DNA from: an uncultured Spirochaetota bacterium
Lineage (GTDB): Bacteria > Spirochaetota > Spirochaetia > Treponematales > Rectinemataceae
Length of the DNA: 64,000 nucleotides
Assembly: GCA_903821875.1 (NCBI GenBank)
Contig: CAIJMU010000124.1
Location: forward strand, 62,001 to 126,000
Reading direction: 5' to 3'
The notes under the pieces: generated by a model
The model's database searches: none
Told to the model about the DNA's origin: nothing
What the model saw: only the letters and a program-made list of their open reading frames with translations
Translations under genes and position numbers: made by a program
In this document: piece by piece, positions 8,025 to 16,074 of the stretch
Position numbering within the stretch: the stretch's first letter is position 1
Layout of the letters: each line of letters opens with the position of its first letter

Positions 8025-9233
8025 TCAGGACCCCAGGTGCCTGTCGAGGGACGCAAGAAGCCTATCGACATCTTCACCGTCGTTGAAGTAGTGGGTCGAG
8101 ACGCGAATCCCGCCCACGCCGGAAGTGTAGCGCATAGCTACGTAAACCCGGTCGGCGAGCAGTTTGGCGAGGAGGGCCTTGTTTTCGGCAACCCCGGGGA
8201 AGGCGCGGAAGATGGTGATGCCCGAACGCAGCTTCGGGTCCGGCTTGGAGACGACATGCATGCCGAGACGATGCAAGCCTTCGTGCAGCTGGGCGGTGAG
8301 CTTAAGGATATGTCGCTCCGAGTTCGCGATGCCGACCTCGTTGACGAGCTTGAGGGCTTTGCCAAGTCCAATCGCGCCTGGATAATTCGAAGTGCCGGCG
8401 ATCTCGAATTTCTTCGCCGTCCGCGGGTAGCGGTATTCCCTATATGGAGTGATGGTGGGGGTGCGGAAGTATTCGCCCCATCCTCCCTCTGGGTCCTCGA
8501 GCGCGAGGTAGCCCCAGGAACTTGGCTCGAGTTCGCGGAGGACGCGTTCAGAAATCGCCATCAGACCGCAGCCATGCGGTGCGTTGAGCCACTTGTGGCC
8601 TCCCGCGATGATGAAATCAGCCTTGATCTTGGAAAAATCCATCTCCATCGCACCGAGTTCCTGGATCACGTCGAGGACCAGCCAGATGCCCCTCGACGCG
8701 CAGAGTTCTCCCAGCGCCCGGGAGTCAAGACGATAGCCGGAGCACCATTGGACTGAAGAAACGCAGACAACCTTGGTACGGCTCGTCATCGCACGCTCGA
8801 AGTCCGCAACTTCCAGCACGCCCTCGTCGTGGGACTTTACAGGTACGACGACTACGCCGAGCGATTCAGCCTTCTTCACCCAGGGGATTGCTACCTGCAG
8901 GAATTCGGTATCGGCGAGGAGGACCTCATCACCCTTGGCGAGGGGGATGGAGTTTGCCGCGATGTTGAGCCCGTGCGTCGTGCTTTCGACGAGGGCTACT
9001 CGATCCCTCGGGATGCTCATGAGGGCGGCGGCCTCGTCAACGGCCTCGCGACGCATCGCGTCCATGGCGATGTGGTGGATGGAAGCGTCCTCTTCGGGAC
9101 AATTCATCGCCATGTCAAGAAAGGCCGTCATTCCATCATGGGCCTGTCGCGGGATCAAGCTGACGCAGGCGGCGTCCAGGAAGACTTTATCGGAAAGTCC
9201 GGGGTAGCACGAGCGAGCTGTCTTCAGATCCAT
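8025..9233 (-). CDS. PLP-dependent class V aminotransferase (cysteine desulfurase/epimerase-like)
   Basis: A 402-residue fold-type I PLP enzyme. VFLDAACVSLIP (17-28), VESTTHGLNIAANSIP (82-97), WLVLDVIQELGAMEMDF (184-200) and GGHKWLNAPHGCG (211-223) are the class V landmarks; Lys214 should form the Schiff base. It lacks the active-site-loop cysteine context typical of IscS or NifS, so an aminotransferase or isopenicillin-N-epimerase-like activity is more likely than sulfur mobilisation. It follows a racemase and RidA on the same strand and precedes livK. The context suggests catabolism of imported amino acids, but the substrate is unknown. Confidence 0.8.
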   Translation of the reverse strand: MDLKTARSCYPGLSDKVFLDAACVSLIPRQAHDGMTAFLDMAMNCPEEDASIHHIAMDAMRREAVDEAAALMSIPRDRVALVESTTHGLNIAANSIPLAKGDEVLLADTEFLQVAIPWVKKAESLGVVVVPVKSHDEGVLEVADFERAMTSRTKVVCVSSVQWCSGYRLDSRALGELCASRGIWLVLDVIQELGAMEMDFSKIKADFIIAGGHKWLNAPHGCGLMAISERVLRELEPSSWGYLALEDPEGGWGEYFRTPTITPYREYRYPRTAKKFEIAGTSNYPGAIGLGKALKLVNEVGIANSERHILKLTAQLHEGLHRLGMHVVSKPDPKLRSGITIFRAFPGVAENKALLAKLLADRVYVAMRYTSGVGGIRVSTHYFNDGEDVDRLLASLDRHLGS

Positions 9234-9266
9234 TTCAGTCTCCTGGTAAGGCTAGTGGGATGGGCG

Positions 9267-10022
9267 TCATTCCCGCCGACCGCGGAACGATCGATGGCTT
9301 TCGGGGAAGCGTCGAGCCGCAAAACCGGACGCAAATAGCTCGATCAGGCTTACAAGGTCGTAGACCGGAGCCCCGACAAGGTCCTGCACTTCTTCGCGAT
9401 AGGGTATGAGATTCGTGCATTCGATAATGACGGCTCCTATGTGGAGCTTCTCGGCCTTGGCCCTTTCGGTGAGAACAAGGCAACTGGAGCGTATGTCCCG
9501 TCGGAGCGCTTCCCCATCAAGCTCCTCCCCCCGATCGATGACCACTCGCTTGAATTCCGCCGAGTCTTCCATCCCGACCAGGACGATCCGTGAAGGGTCG
9601 GCGCCAGCTGCACGCAGATGGGTTTCAGAAAGCAGGCCGGTGTGCCCGGTGAGGACGCCTATCCGGGAGTGGGGCGGCAGGAAAGAAAGAATGAAGGGGA
9701 TGAGAGAGAGTGACGAACCTAGGAAGGGCACGCTTAGTTCCCGGGCGATCTTTTCCTGGAAAATCGAAAAAAGGCCACAGTCGGCGGCAACGAAGGAGAC
9801 CCCTTCGGATTCGAGGCCCCGTGCCGCCTCGATCGCGAGGCCGATGTTGTCGTGACTGGCCTCCACGAGGTCCTTGAACGGCAAGCCTCGAACCACGGCA
9901 TGAACCACGGGAAAGGGAAAGGTCTGAGAATGCCCCGGATCACCAGGCAGACGCGGAATGCGTGAATCGAGCATTAGGATACCAGCTACGTTCCCGTAGG
10001 TTGCGAACCCGCCTCGCACCAT
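9267..10022 (-). CDS. Aspartate/glutamate racemase family protein
   Basis: A 251-residue protein beginning near GILMLDSRIPRLPGDPGH, typical of a subgroup of the Asp/Glu racemase superfamily. The two active-site cysteines of cofactor-independent racemases are in place: AADCGLFS (Cys82) and IIECTNLIPY (Cys202). Members racemise amino acids or act on hydantoins or maleate-type substrates, so the precise reaction is open. It starts 5 nt after the RidA stop and precedes the class V aminotransferase. A cluster of racemase, PLP enzyme and RidA fits degradation of a D-amino acid, with RidA hydrolysing the reactive enamine or imine released. That pathway is an inference. Confidence 0.77.
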   Translation of the reverse strand: MVRGGFATYGNVAGILMLDSRIPRLPGDPGHSQTFPFPVVHAVVRGLPFKDLVEASHDNIGLAIEAARGLESEGVSFVAADCGLFSIFQEKIARELSVPFLGSSLSLIPFILSFLPPHSRIGVLTGHTGLLSETHLRAAGADPSRIVLVGMEDSAEFKRVVIDRGEELDGEALRRDIRSSCLVLTERAKAEKLHIGAVIIECTNLIPYREEVQDLVGAPVYDLVSLIELFASGFAARRFPESHRSFRGRRE

Positions 10023-10027
10023 GATGC

Positions 10028-10405
10028 TCAGACCCCGCAGATCGCAGAGATCTCGACCCTGACACCCTTCGGGAGCTTGGCGACCTGCATCGTCTCTCTC
10101 GAAGGCGCGCTCTGTCCCAGGTATGTGCCGTACACTTCATTGAAGCGTCCAAAGTCATCCATATCGGAGAGGAAACAACTGCAGCGCAGGACGTTTGCGA
10201 AACTCATGCCAGCTGCCACAATCACAGCCTCGAGGTTTTTCATCACGCGCTCGGTCTGTGCGACAATATCGCCCTCGACGACCGCCCCGGTGGCTGGATC
10301 GATCGGAATTTGCCCCGAAACGAAGAGATAGTCACCATGGCGAATGGCTTGGGAATACGGACCGATCGCTGCGGGAGCCGCGGTGGTGGAGATGGCTTTT
10401 TTCAC
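10028..10405 (-). CDS. ridA: RidA family enamine/imine deaminase
   Basis: A 125-residue protein with the RidA pattern: AAPAAIGPYSQAI near the N-terminus, LFVSGQIPIDPATG, and the C-terminal APSRETMQVAKLPKGVRVEI containing the catalytic arginine and the conserved glutamate. RidA hydrolyses 2-aminoacrylate and related enamines released by PLP enzymes. The start is GTG at 10405, preceded by GGGAGG. The longer frame to 10474 is excluded because a strong sigma-70 promoter occupies 10455-10482, so that ATG would lie upstream of the transcript start. It is the first gene of the ridA-racemase-aminotransferase operon. Confidence 0.92.
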   Translation of the reverse strand: MKKAISTTAAPAAIGPYSQAIRHGDYLFVSGQIPIDPATGAVVEGDIVAQTERVMKNLEAVIVAAGMSFANVLRCSCFLSDMDDFGRFNEVYGTYLGQSAPSRETMQVAKLPKGVRVEISAICGV

Positions 10406-10454
10406 GCATACCTCCCGGAAAAGTGGATAGGCACTCTCGGCCAATCTCCGCGTC

Positions 10455-10482
10455 AGTATACCCGACCAAAGCAATATGTCAA
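10455..10482 (-). promoter_or_regulatory. Sigma-70-type promoter for the ridA operon
   Basis: On the minus strand TTGACA (10477-10482), 16-nt spacer, TATACT (10455-10460): a full -35 match and a 5 of 6 match at -10. Transcription should begin near 10448, leaving a leader of about 43 nt before the ridA GTG. It lies in an AT-richer divergent region facing threonine aldolase. Confidence 0.78.
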
Positions 10483-10675
10483 TTTATTTCTAGTATTTCC
10501 TTCGTTTTGTACGATGCGATGAGAATTCATTGTTCGTTTTGCCATATGACTGTGATATTCCCTTCCCTATTTGTGCGGTCGCTTCACAGGGTGCGCAGGA
10601 GGATGCTAGGTTTGTATCCGACGGTGGATCCACTAGAGGGCATCCACCGACTACGTGGAAAGCGGGAGATGCCCC

Positions 10676-11698
10676 ATGATCGTCGACTTACGCAGCGATA
10701 CTGTTACCAAGCCTGGGTTCGCCATGCGGGACGCTATGATGTCCGCCCCTGTCGGCGACGATGTGTATGGGGAAGATCCAAGCGTCAACGCTTTGCAGGA
10801 GCTGGCCGCGACTCGTTTCGGGGTCGAGGCCGCCCTTTTCTGCCCTTCGGGTACCATGACCAACCAGATTGCCATCAATGTTCATGCCCTTCCAGGCGAT
10901 GAGGTTATGTGCGATCGATTCGCTCATATATACCGCTATGAAGCTGGCAGCATTGCCCGCTTGACCGGCGCCTCGGTGCAATTGCTCGAGGGGGACCACG
11001 GACGGTTTACAGCCGATCAGGTGAATGCGGCGATCAATCCTGATGACCCTCACTATCCCCGAACTCGAGTCGTCTCGGCGGAGAACACCATGAACAAGGG
11101 TGGCGGCTCCATCTGGGATCTTTCAGTCCTCGAGTCCATCTCGGGGATCTGCCAGGCAAGAGGGCTCGCCTTCCATCTGGACGGCGCCCGGCTCTTCAAT
11201 GCGCTGGTGGAGACCGGCGAATCGCCACAAGCCTACGGTCGCCTCTTTGACTCAATCTCAATCTGCCTGTCAAAGGGGCTGGGGGCACCCGTGGGTTCCC
11301 TCCTCCTGGGTTCACGCGATTTTATCGGGCGGGCGAAGAGGGTGCGCAAGGCCCTCGGCGGCGGCATGCGTCAGGCGGGTATGCTGGCGGCGGCGGGGAT
11401 ATACGCGCTCGAGCACAATATCGATAGGCTGAAGGACGATCATCGCCGTGCGCGCTCACTTGGAAAGACGCTCGCGGGGCTGTCCTGGGTCGGAGAAGTC
11501 CTGCCAGCGCAGACCAACATCGTCATCTGCAAAGTCAGGGCGGGCCTTTCGGAGGGAGCCGTGATCGCGGGGCTCCGGGAGTCGGGGGTGTTGGCCAGTG
11601 CCTTTGGCCCGGGTCTTGTTCGTTTTGTCACCCATCTGGACCTGGATGACACGGGTCTCGAACTGGCTACTGCGGCACTCAGGCGGCTCTCGCCTTGA
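10676..11698 (+). CDS. ltaE: Low-specificity L-threonine aldolase
   Basis: A 340-residue PLP enzyme that cleaves threonine or allo-threonine to glycine and acetaldehyde. It opens [13 protein letters not shown], followed by [13 protein letters not shown] (26-38), [13 protein letters not shown] (55-67), [12 protein letters not shown] (165-176) and [13 protein letters not shown] (196-208) with Schiff-base Lys200. I use ATG 10676, with GGGAG 7 nt upstream, rather than the GTG at 10655. The acetaldehyde or glycine produced fits the fermentation genes elsewhere in the window. It is divergent from the ridA operon, and the two may share control in the roughly 200-bp gap, where a weaker TTGTTC-N17-TGATAT element faces this gene. 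Confidence 0.92.
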   Translation: MIVDLRSDTVTKPGFAMRDAMMSAPVGDDVYGEDPSVNALQELAATRFGVEAALFCPSGTMTNQIAINVHALPGDEVMCDRFAHIYRYEAGSIARLTGASVQLLEGDHGRFTADQVNAAINPDDPHYPRTRVVSAENTMNKGGGSIWDLSVLESISGICQARGLAFHLDGARLFNALVETGESPQAYGRLFDSISICLSKGLGAPVGSLLLGSRDFIGRAKRVRKALGGGMRQAGMLAAAGIYALEHNIDRLKDDHRRARSLGKTLAGLSWVGEVLPAQTNIVICKVRAGLSEGAVIAGLRESGVLASAFGPGLVRFVTHLDLDDTGLELATAALRRLSP

Positions 11699-11772
11699 CC
11701 GTCTCGACTCCTTACGCTGGAAGGCAGCCTGAGTAGGTATACTAGCCTTCCCAGAGGCGATCCTATTTTTGT

Positions 11773-11821
11773 ACCGGGGCTAAAGAAGATGGTCGAGAAG
11801 CGAGGGGGAGCTAGCCCCGGT
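11773..11821. repeat. 10-bp inverted repeat in the ltaE-glycosyltransferase gap
   Basis: ACCGGGGCTA (11773-11782) and its exact complement TAGCCCCGGT (11812-11821) are separated by 29 nt. No T-run follows. It could be a weak terminator for ltaE, an operator or part of a leader RNA. The remaining roughly 220 nt of this gap holds no recognisable gene. Confidence 0.4.
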
Positions 11822-11874
11822 CGAGCAATTCGAGTTGCGTTGCCACATGGTCCTGGACCCTCCGATAGGCGTCA

Positions 11875-11903
11875 TTGACGACTCTCCACCGCAGTGGTAG
11901 GGT
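11875..11903 (+). promoter_or_regulatory. Possible promoter of the five-gene glycan operon
   Basis: TTGACG (11875-11880), 17-nt spacer, TAGGGT (11898-11903). The -35 is good and the -10 is poor (3 of 6), and the spacing is right. It lies 65 nt before the first glycosyltransferase ATG, which otherwise has no upstream gene on this strand to read through from. Confidence 0.3.
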
Positions 11904-11968
11904 GACTTTTCACAATCCTATGGGTCGCAGACATCGAGCGAGGGAATCCACATCCGAGCGGGTATACG

Positions 11969-13135
11969 ATGAAGATAGCCTGGATAACGAGGGCCGCCGC
12001 TTTCACCGGCGGAGCTGAGCGCCATATCGCCGATGTCGTTTCGCTGCTCGCCGAGCGTGGAGCGTCTAACTATCTGCTCTACGAGCTGGACGCCCCGATG
12101 GATCCCGCCTTTGTTTCCCTCTTTTCCGGAGCCTTCCCGCAGGTCGAGCTAGCCCGCCAGCTCGAATCCCTCGCTCCCGACGTGATCTATGTCCACCAGG
12201 TCTCAGGCCGACGGACCCTCGAGGTTATCGCCGATACCGGCATCCCCTCGCTGCGCTTTTTCCATGATCACGCTCCCTTCTGCCTCCACGTCCATAAATA
12301 CACGACTATCGGGCGCCGCAGCTGCTCGCGCGTCCTGGGGCCCTACTGCAGCTTTCCCTGTCTCGGACCCGTCAACAGGCGCAGCGGCTTCCCCCCGGTC
12401 TCGTTCCGGACCTTAGGGGCGGCGAGGGCTGAGCTTCGGGCCAACATGCGCCTGACCGCCAGCGCCGTCGGTTCGGTCCACATGAAGGACCACCTGGTAG
12501 CCCATGGCTTTTCTCCAGCCGCCGTACGGGTCCTGCCCATGTTCACGAAGCTGCCGGACCAGGATCCGCCCGAGGCGAGGGAGGGCGGGCTCCTCCTCTT
12601 CGTCGGAGCCCTCCTCCGGGGCAAGGGACTTGATGTCCTTCTGTCGGCGCTGGCGAAGCTCGGCCCGGAATGCCGCCTCAGGGTCGCCGGATCGGGACAT
12701 CAGGAGGGCATGTTCAGGGAGCAGGCTGCGCGCCTGGGAGTGGCGGAGCGGGTGGAGTTCCTCGGACGGATCGGTCGCTCGGAGCTCGACACCCAGTACA
12801 GGGCTGCCTCCTGCGTCGTCGTGCCCTCGCGCGAGCCAGAGACCTTCGGCCTCGTGGGCCTCGAGGCCTTCCGTCACGCGACGCCTGTGGTTGCCGCACG
12901 GGTGGGGGGCATCGGCGATTGGCTCCGGGAAGGCAAGACCGGCTATGGGTTTCCCTCGGGAGACGCGGAGGCCTTGGCCGCTGTCCTTCGCCGGCTCCTC
13001 GACGACCCCGAGGCTGCCCTCGCCACGGGCAGGGCAGGGAAGGAGCTTCTCTTGGCCTGCTTTACTCCTGAACGCCACGCTACCGCCCTCATGGACCTTC
13101 TCGGCATTGTGATCCGGTCAAGGGGTCAGTCATGA
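11969..13135 (+). CDS. Glycosyltransferase family 4
   Basis: A 388-residue GT-B glycosyltransferase. The N-terminal half has the donor-independent start IAWITRAAAFTGGAERH and a cysteine-containing HDHAPFC...C...CSFPC segment (about residues 108-133), seen in a subset of GT4 enzymes. The C-terminal half has LLFVGALLRGKGLDVLL and EPETFGLVGLEAF, the E-x7-E donor-sugar motif. It transfers a sugar from a nucleotide-sugar at the cytoplasmic face of the membrane; the sugar and acceptor are unknown. It is the first of five coupled genes, and its stop overlaps the next start as ATGA. Relative to flanking genes the operon is strikingly rich in G and C at third positions. Confidence 0.87.
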   Translation: MKIAWITRAAAFTGGAERHIADVVSLLAERGASNYLLYELDAPMDPAFVSLFSGAFPQVELARQLESLAPDVIYVHQVSGRRTLEVIADTGIPSLRFFHDHAPFCLHVHKYTTIGRRSCSRVLGPYCSFPCLGPVNRRSGFPPVSFRTLGAARAELRANMRLTASAVGSVHMKDHLVAHGFSPAAVRVLPMFTKLPDQDPPEAREGGLLLFVGALLRGKGLDVLLSALAKLGPECRLRVAGSGHQEGMFREQAARLGVAERVEFLGRIGRSELDTQYRAASCVVVPSREPETFGLVGLEAFRHATPVVAARVGGIGDWLREGKTGYGFPSGDAEALAAVLRRLLDDPEAALATGRAGKELLLACFTPERHATALMDLLGIVIRSRGQS

Positions 13136-14343
13136 TGCGCTTCGGACGCTTTACGCAAAGGGGCGGGGACGCAGTCGAGGCCCGAATCCGGGACGTGGTC
13201 GTCGAGGGCGGAGAGATCGCCCGTTCGATCCTTCCCCCTGGTTCCTTCCGCTGTCTCGCCCTCATGGGCGGCTATGGCCGGGGCGAGGGCGGGGTCGAGG
13301 TAACCGGCGGTCAGGAACGACCCCACAACAACCTCGACTTCCTCCTTGTTACCACTGGCCCCTGGAAGCGCAGGACCGAGGAGCTCAGGAAGTCGCTGGG
13401 CGAGGCTCTCAGGCCCCTGGCTGAGCGCGCGGGCATCGGCATCGACGCTGGAGCCACCTCGGACGCTGCCCTCCTGCGCGCCCCCTGCCGGGTCATGTGG
13501 TACGACGTGCGCTTCGGCCACCAGACCATCCTTGGTGACCAGGGCTTTCTACCCTCCCTCGGGCGCTTCACGGTGGACCGCATCCTGTCCGACGACATCC
13601 GCGACCTCCTGGTAAACCGCGGCACCCTCCTCGTCATCAACGACGCGGTGGCGGCCCTGCCGATGCCCGATCCAGCAGCCTGGAAGGCCCTCGTCCGCCA
13701 CGCCGTCAAGGCTGTCCTGGGCTACGGGGACGCACTCCTCTACTGGCGTGGCGCCTACCACTGGAGCTATGCCGAGCGTCAGCGCCGTATGGCGGCGCGG
13801 GACGACGTGGGCGAGGACTTCCGTAAGCTCTACGACTCTTCCATGGAGTTCCGCTTCCGCCCCGACTACGCAGAATGGGAGGGCAGGGACCTCAAGGCCT
13901 GGCTCGGCGGGATCCGGAAGGCGGTTGAACCCGTGCACCTCGATGTCGAGGGTCTCCGCTGCGGGATGAGGGGGCAGGGATGGAAGGCCTATCCCGCCGC
14001 CGCCCTGTCCAAGGGCCTCGCCGACGGGCTCAGGAGCCCCCGGGAGGCGGCTCGGCGCGCCAAGGCCCTCATCAGCTCGCGCGGATCCCTCTCCTCGGCT
14101 GGCTTCGGTCTTGCACCCTCGCTGCTGCCGATGCGAGACCTCCTCGGCATCGTCTTCCCGGTGATCGCCTACGACCTGGCCGAGCCGGAGTTCCGCTGCC
14201 TCGCCCGCGCCGTCGTGGGAGGGCCCGACGATCCGGAGGGCCTGCGCCTGGCCTTCCTCAGGGCCTGGGGTGTCCACGGGGACCCCAATTTCGAGGCTGC
14301 AGCACGCAAGCTCGGCATTGAACTCCGGGGAGGTCACGCATGA
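13132..14343 (+). CDS. Uncharacterised protein with nucleotidyltransferase-like N-terminus
   Basis: A 403-residue protein I do not recognise as a named family. Residues 43-72 read LALMGGYGRGEGGVEV...PHNNLDFLLVT. This resembles the G-[GS]-x-G-R-G-E ... D-x-D/N-x-D pattern of the polymerase-beta-type nucleotidyltransferase fold (aminoglycoside nucleotidyltransferase or GlnE style), though the first acidic position is replaced by NNLD. No signal peptide or membrane segment is apparent. It overlaps the glycosyltransferase before it and the deacetylase after it by 4 nt each. A role in activating or attaching a non-sugar substituent (for example a nucleotidyl or phospho-alcohol group) to the glycan is an inference. 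It could also be catalytically dead. Confidence 0.6.
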   Translation: MMRFGRFTQRGGDAVEARIRDVVVEGGEIARSILPPGSFRCLALMGGYGRGEGGVEVTGGQERPHNNLDFLLVTTGPWKRRTEELRKSLGEALRPLAERAGIGIDAGATSDAALLRAPCRVMWYDVRFGHQTILGDQGFLPSLGRFTVDRILSDDIRDLLVNRGTLLVINDAVAALPMPDPAAWKALVRHAVKAVLGYGDALLYWRGAYHWSYAERQRRMAARDDVGEDFRKLYDSSMEFRFRPDYAEWEGRDLKAWLGGIRKAVEPVHLDVEGLRCGMRGQGWKAYPAAALSKGLADGLRSPREAARRAKALISSRGSLSSAGFGLAPSLLPMRDLLGIVFPVIAYDLAEPEFRCLARAVVGGPDDPEGLRLAFLRAWGVHGDPNFEAAARKLGIELRGGHA

Positions 14344-15143
14344 TCTGCCTGACCGGCGACCTCCACCATATGAGCCTCAAGACCGGCAACCAGAAGCACA
14401 GCGACATCTCCGAGCTCAGGACCGCCCAGCTCTACCTGGATCTTCTCAGGGATGCGGGGGTCAAGGTGACCTTTTTCGTGTCGGGGCTCTGCTTCGTGGA
14501 GGAGTGGGAGGACCTGAAGCCCATCGTGGAGGATCCCCTTGTCGAGCTTGGCGGCCACAACTACGACTGCTTCAAGCCCGAACTCTGGCACCGTGCCTGC
14601 AAGAAGCTCCTGGGCAGCTACAACGGGCCGAAGTGGTACCAGTCCCTCGACGCGCGGCGCACGATCAAGGCTGCCCGTGCGCACACCGGCAAGACCATCA
14701 CGGTGTGGCGCAACCACATGTACATGCACGGCCCGAATACGGAGACGGTCCTCGCCGGCAACGGTGTGGTCCTCGTGTCCGACGGGGTCAGGAAGGACGC
14801 CGTCGGTCCGGTCCGGGACCCGCGGGGGATCTGGTCCTTCCCCATCAACGTCATCCCCGACCACGAGCACATCTACCACGCCGAGCGCAGCGTCGAGTGG
14901 GTCGCCTGGTGGCAGAAAAGGTACAATTGGACGGATGATTTCGGGCCGGAGTCCTATCCTGTCTCGGAGTGGGCCGATCTCGTGCTGGCAAGGCTCAAGG
15001 AGAACGAGGGGCGGGGAGTGGTCTCGAACGTCATCATCCACCCCATCACCATGTACCTGGCCGACCGCTTCGAGAGCGCGCGCAGGATCATCGACTACCT
15101 GGCCACCCGCGAGTGCATCCATATCTCGGAGGCCCTGCCATGA
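14340..15143 (+). CDS. Polysaccharide deacetylase-like (NodB-fold) protein
   Basis: A 267-residue protein with degenerate versions of the NodB homology motifs: LTGDLHHMS at the N-terminus in place of TFDDG, VTFFVSG (about 42-48), ELGGHNYD (about 69-76), WRNHMYMHG (about 122-130) and VIIHPITMYLADRF near the C-terminus. Family members hydrolyse N- or O-acetyl groups from glycans using Asp-His-His-bound metal; here Asp7, His74 and the later His-Pro could serve. It has no signal peptide, so it would act on a cytoplasmic or lipid-linked intermediate. It is coupled by ATGA at both ends to the unknown protein and to the family 2 glycosyltransferase. Confidence 0.75.
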   Translation: MICLTGDLHHMSLKTGNQKHSDISELRTAQLYLDLLRDAGVKVTFFVSGLCFVEEWEDLKPIVEDPLVELGGHNYDCFKPELWHRACKKLLGSYNGPKWYQSLDARRTIKAARAHTGKTITVWRNHMYMHGPNTETVLAGNGVVLVSDGVRKDAVGPVRDPRGIWSFPINVIPDHEHIYHAERSVEWVAWWQKRYNWTDDFGPESYPVSEWADLVLARLKENEGRGVVSNVIIHPITMYLADRFESARRIIDYLATRECIHISEALP

Positions 15144-16069
15144 CGGTCCCGGAGGGAGGGACTTCGGTTCCGCGCTGTACCGTCATCCTGCGCTGCAAGA
15201 ACTCGGAGCGTGAGATCGGCATTGCCCTCGCGGCCCTCTTCTCGCAGGATTTCAGGGATTTCGAGCTGCTCGTCATTGACTCGGGCTCCACCGACCGTAC
15301 CCTGGAGATCGTCGCCGCCTGGCCCCACCGTCTCATCAGGATTGCCCCCGGGGACTACGTGCCGGGCAGGGTCCTCAACCGCGGCGCCTCCGAGAACGCC
15401 TCCCCCGTCTGCGTCTTCCTCAATTCAGATTGCGTGCTCCTGTCGCCGGGTTCCCTGGGGAGCCTTGTTGGTGCCTTCGACGACCCGGCTGTCATGGCGG
15501 CCTTCGCACGGCAGGTAGCCCGCCCCGAGGCCTGGCCCTGGGTGCGCCGCGAGTACCGCGAGAGCTTTCCCGAGGCCGGGAAGGCGGCGCCCTGGATCGA
15601 GCTTTCCCTCCCCTTTGCCGCCATGCGCCGCTCCGCCTGGGAGGAGCAGCCCTTCTACGACGAGGCCTGGGGCTCCGAGGACACCGCCTGGGGACATCGA
15701 GCCAGGGAGCGGGGCTGGGGCATCGCCTATGTGCCCGGAGCCCTCGTGATGCACAGCCACAACTACACCTTCAAGCAACTCTTTGGCCGCCGCTTCATCG
15801 AGGGCGAGGCAGACAGTTTCATCTACGGCAAGGTAGACCGACCCTTCCAGATAGCCCGGCGCGCGATCGGCAACATCCTCCGCGACTGGGCTGCCGATGT
15901 CCGGGAGGGCAGACTCGCCGATATTCCCGTCGCCCCGCTCCGGCGCTTCGTCGATGCCCGGGCCTATCTCAAGGGTGCCCGGCACGGCCGACGGCGCCGC
16001 GAGACAGGCGAGGCCGACATCAGCCACGGCCAGAAGACGGTCCTCGACCGTCACGTCTCCAAGAGGTGA
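15140..16069 (+). CDS. Glycosyltransferase family 2
   Basis: A 309-residue GT-A enzyme: TVILRCKNSEREIGIALAAL at the N-terminus, LLVIDSGSTDRTLEIV, CVFLNSDCVLLSPGS carrying the metal-binding D-x-D equivalent (NSD), and WGSEDTAWGHRARERGWGI with the ED catalytic-base motif. The C-terminal HSHNYTFKQLFGRRFIEGEAD resembles rhamnosyl- or galactofuranosyl-type GT2 enzymes. The start is the ATG overlapping the deacetylase stop (ATGA); the longer frame to 14969 is an out-of-frame shadow of that gene. It adds a sugar to the product of this operon, with specificity unknown. Confidence 0.87.
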   Translation: MTVPEGGTSVPRCTVILRCKNSEREIGIALAALFSQDFRDFELLVIDSGSTDRTLEIVAAWPHRLIRIAPGDYVPGRVLNRGASENASPVCVFLNSDCVLLSPGSLGSLVGAFDDPAVMAAFARQVARPEAWPWVRREYRESFPEAGKAAPWIELSLPFAAMRRSAWEEQPFYDEAWGSEDTAWGHRARERGWGIAYVPGALVMHSHNYTFKQLFGRRFIEGEADSFIYGKVDRPFQIARRAIGNILRDWAADVREGRLADIPVAPLRRFVDARAYLKGARHGRRRRETGEADISHGQKTVLDRHVSKR

Positions 16070-16074
16070 AAAGC

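Noticed and set aside
15430-16074. Upstream extension of the phosphatase-superfamily gene to 15430
   Set aside because: It overlaps the GT2 gene out of frame and is Arg/Pro-rich. ATG 16075 has GAGGTGA five bases upstream.
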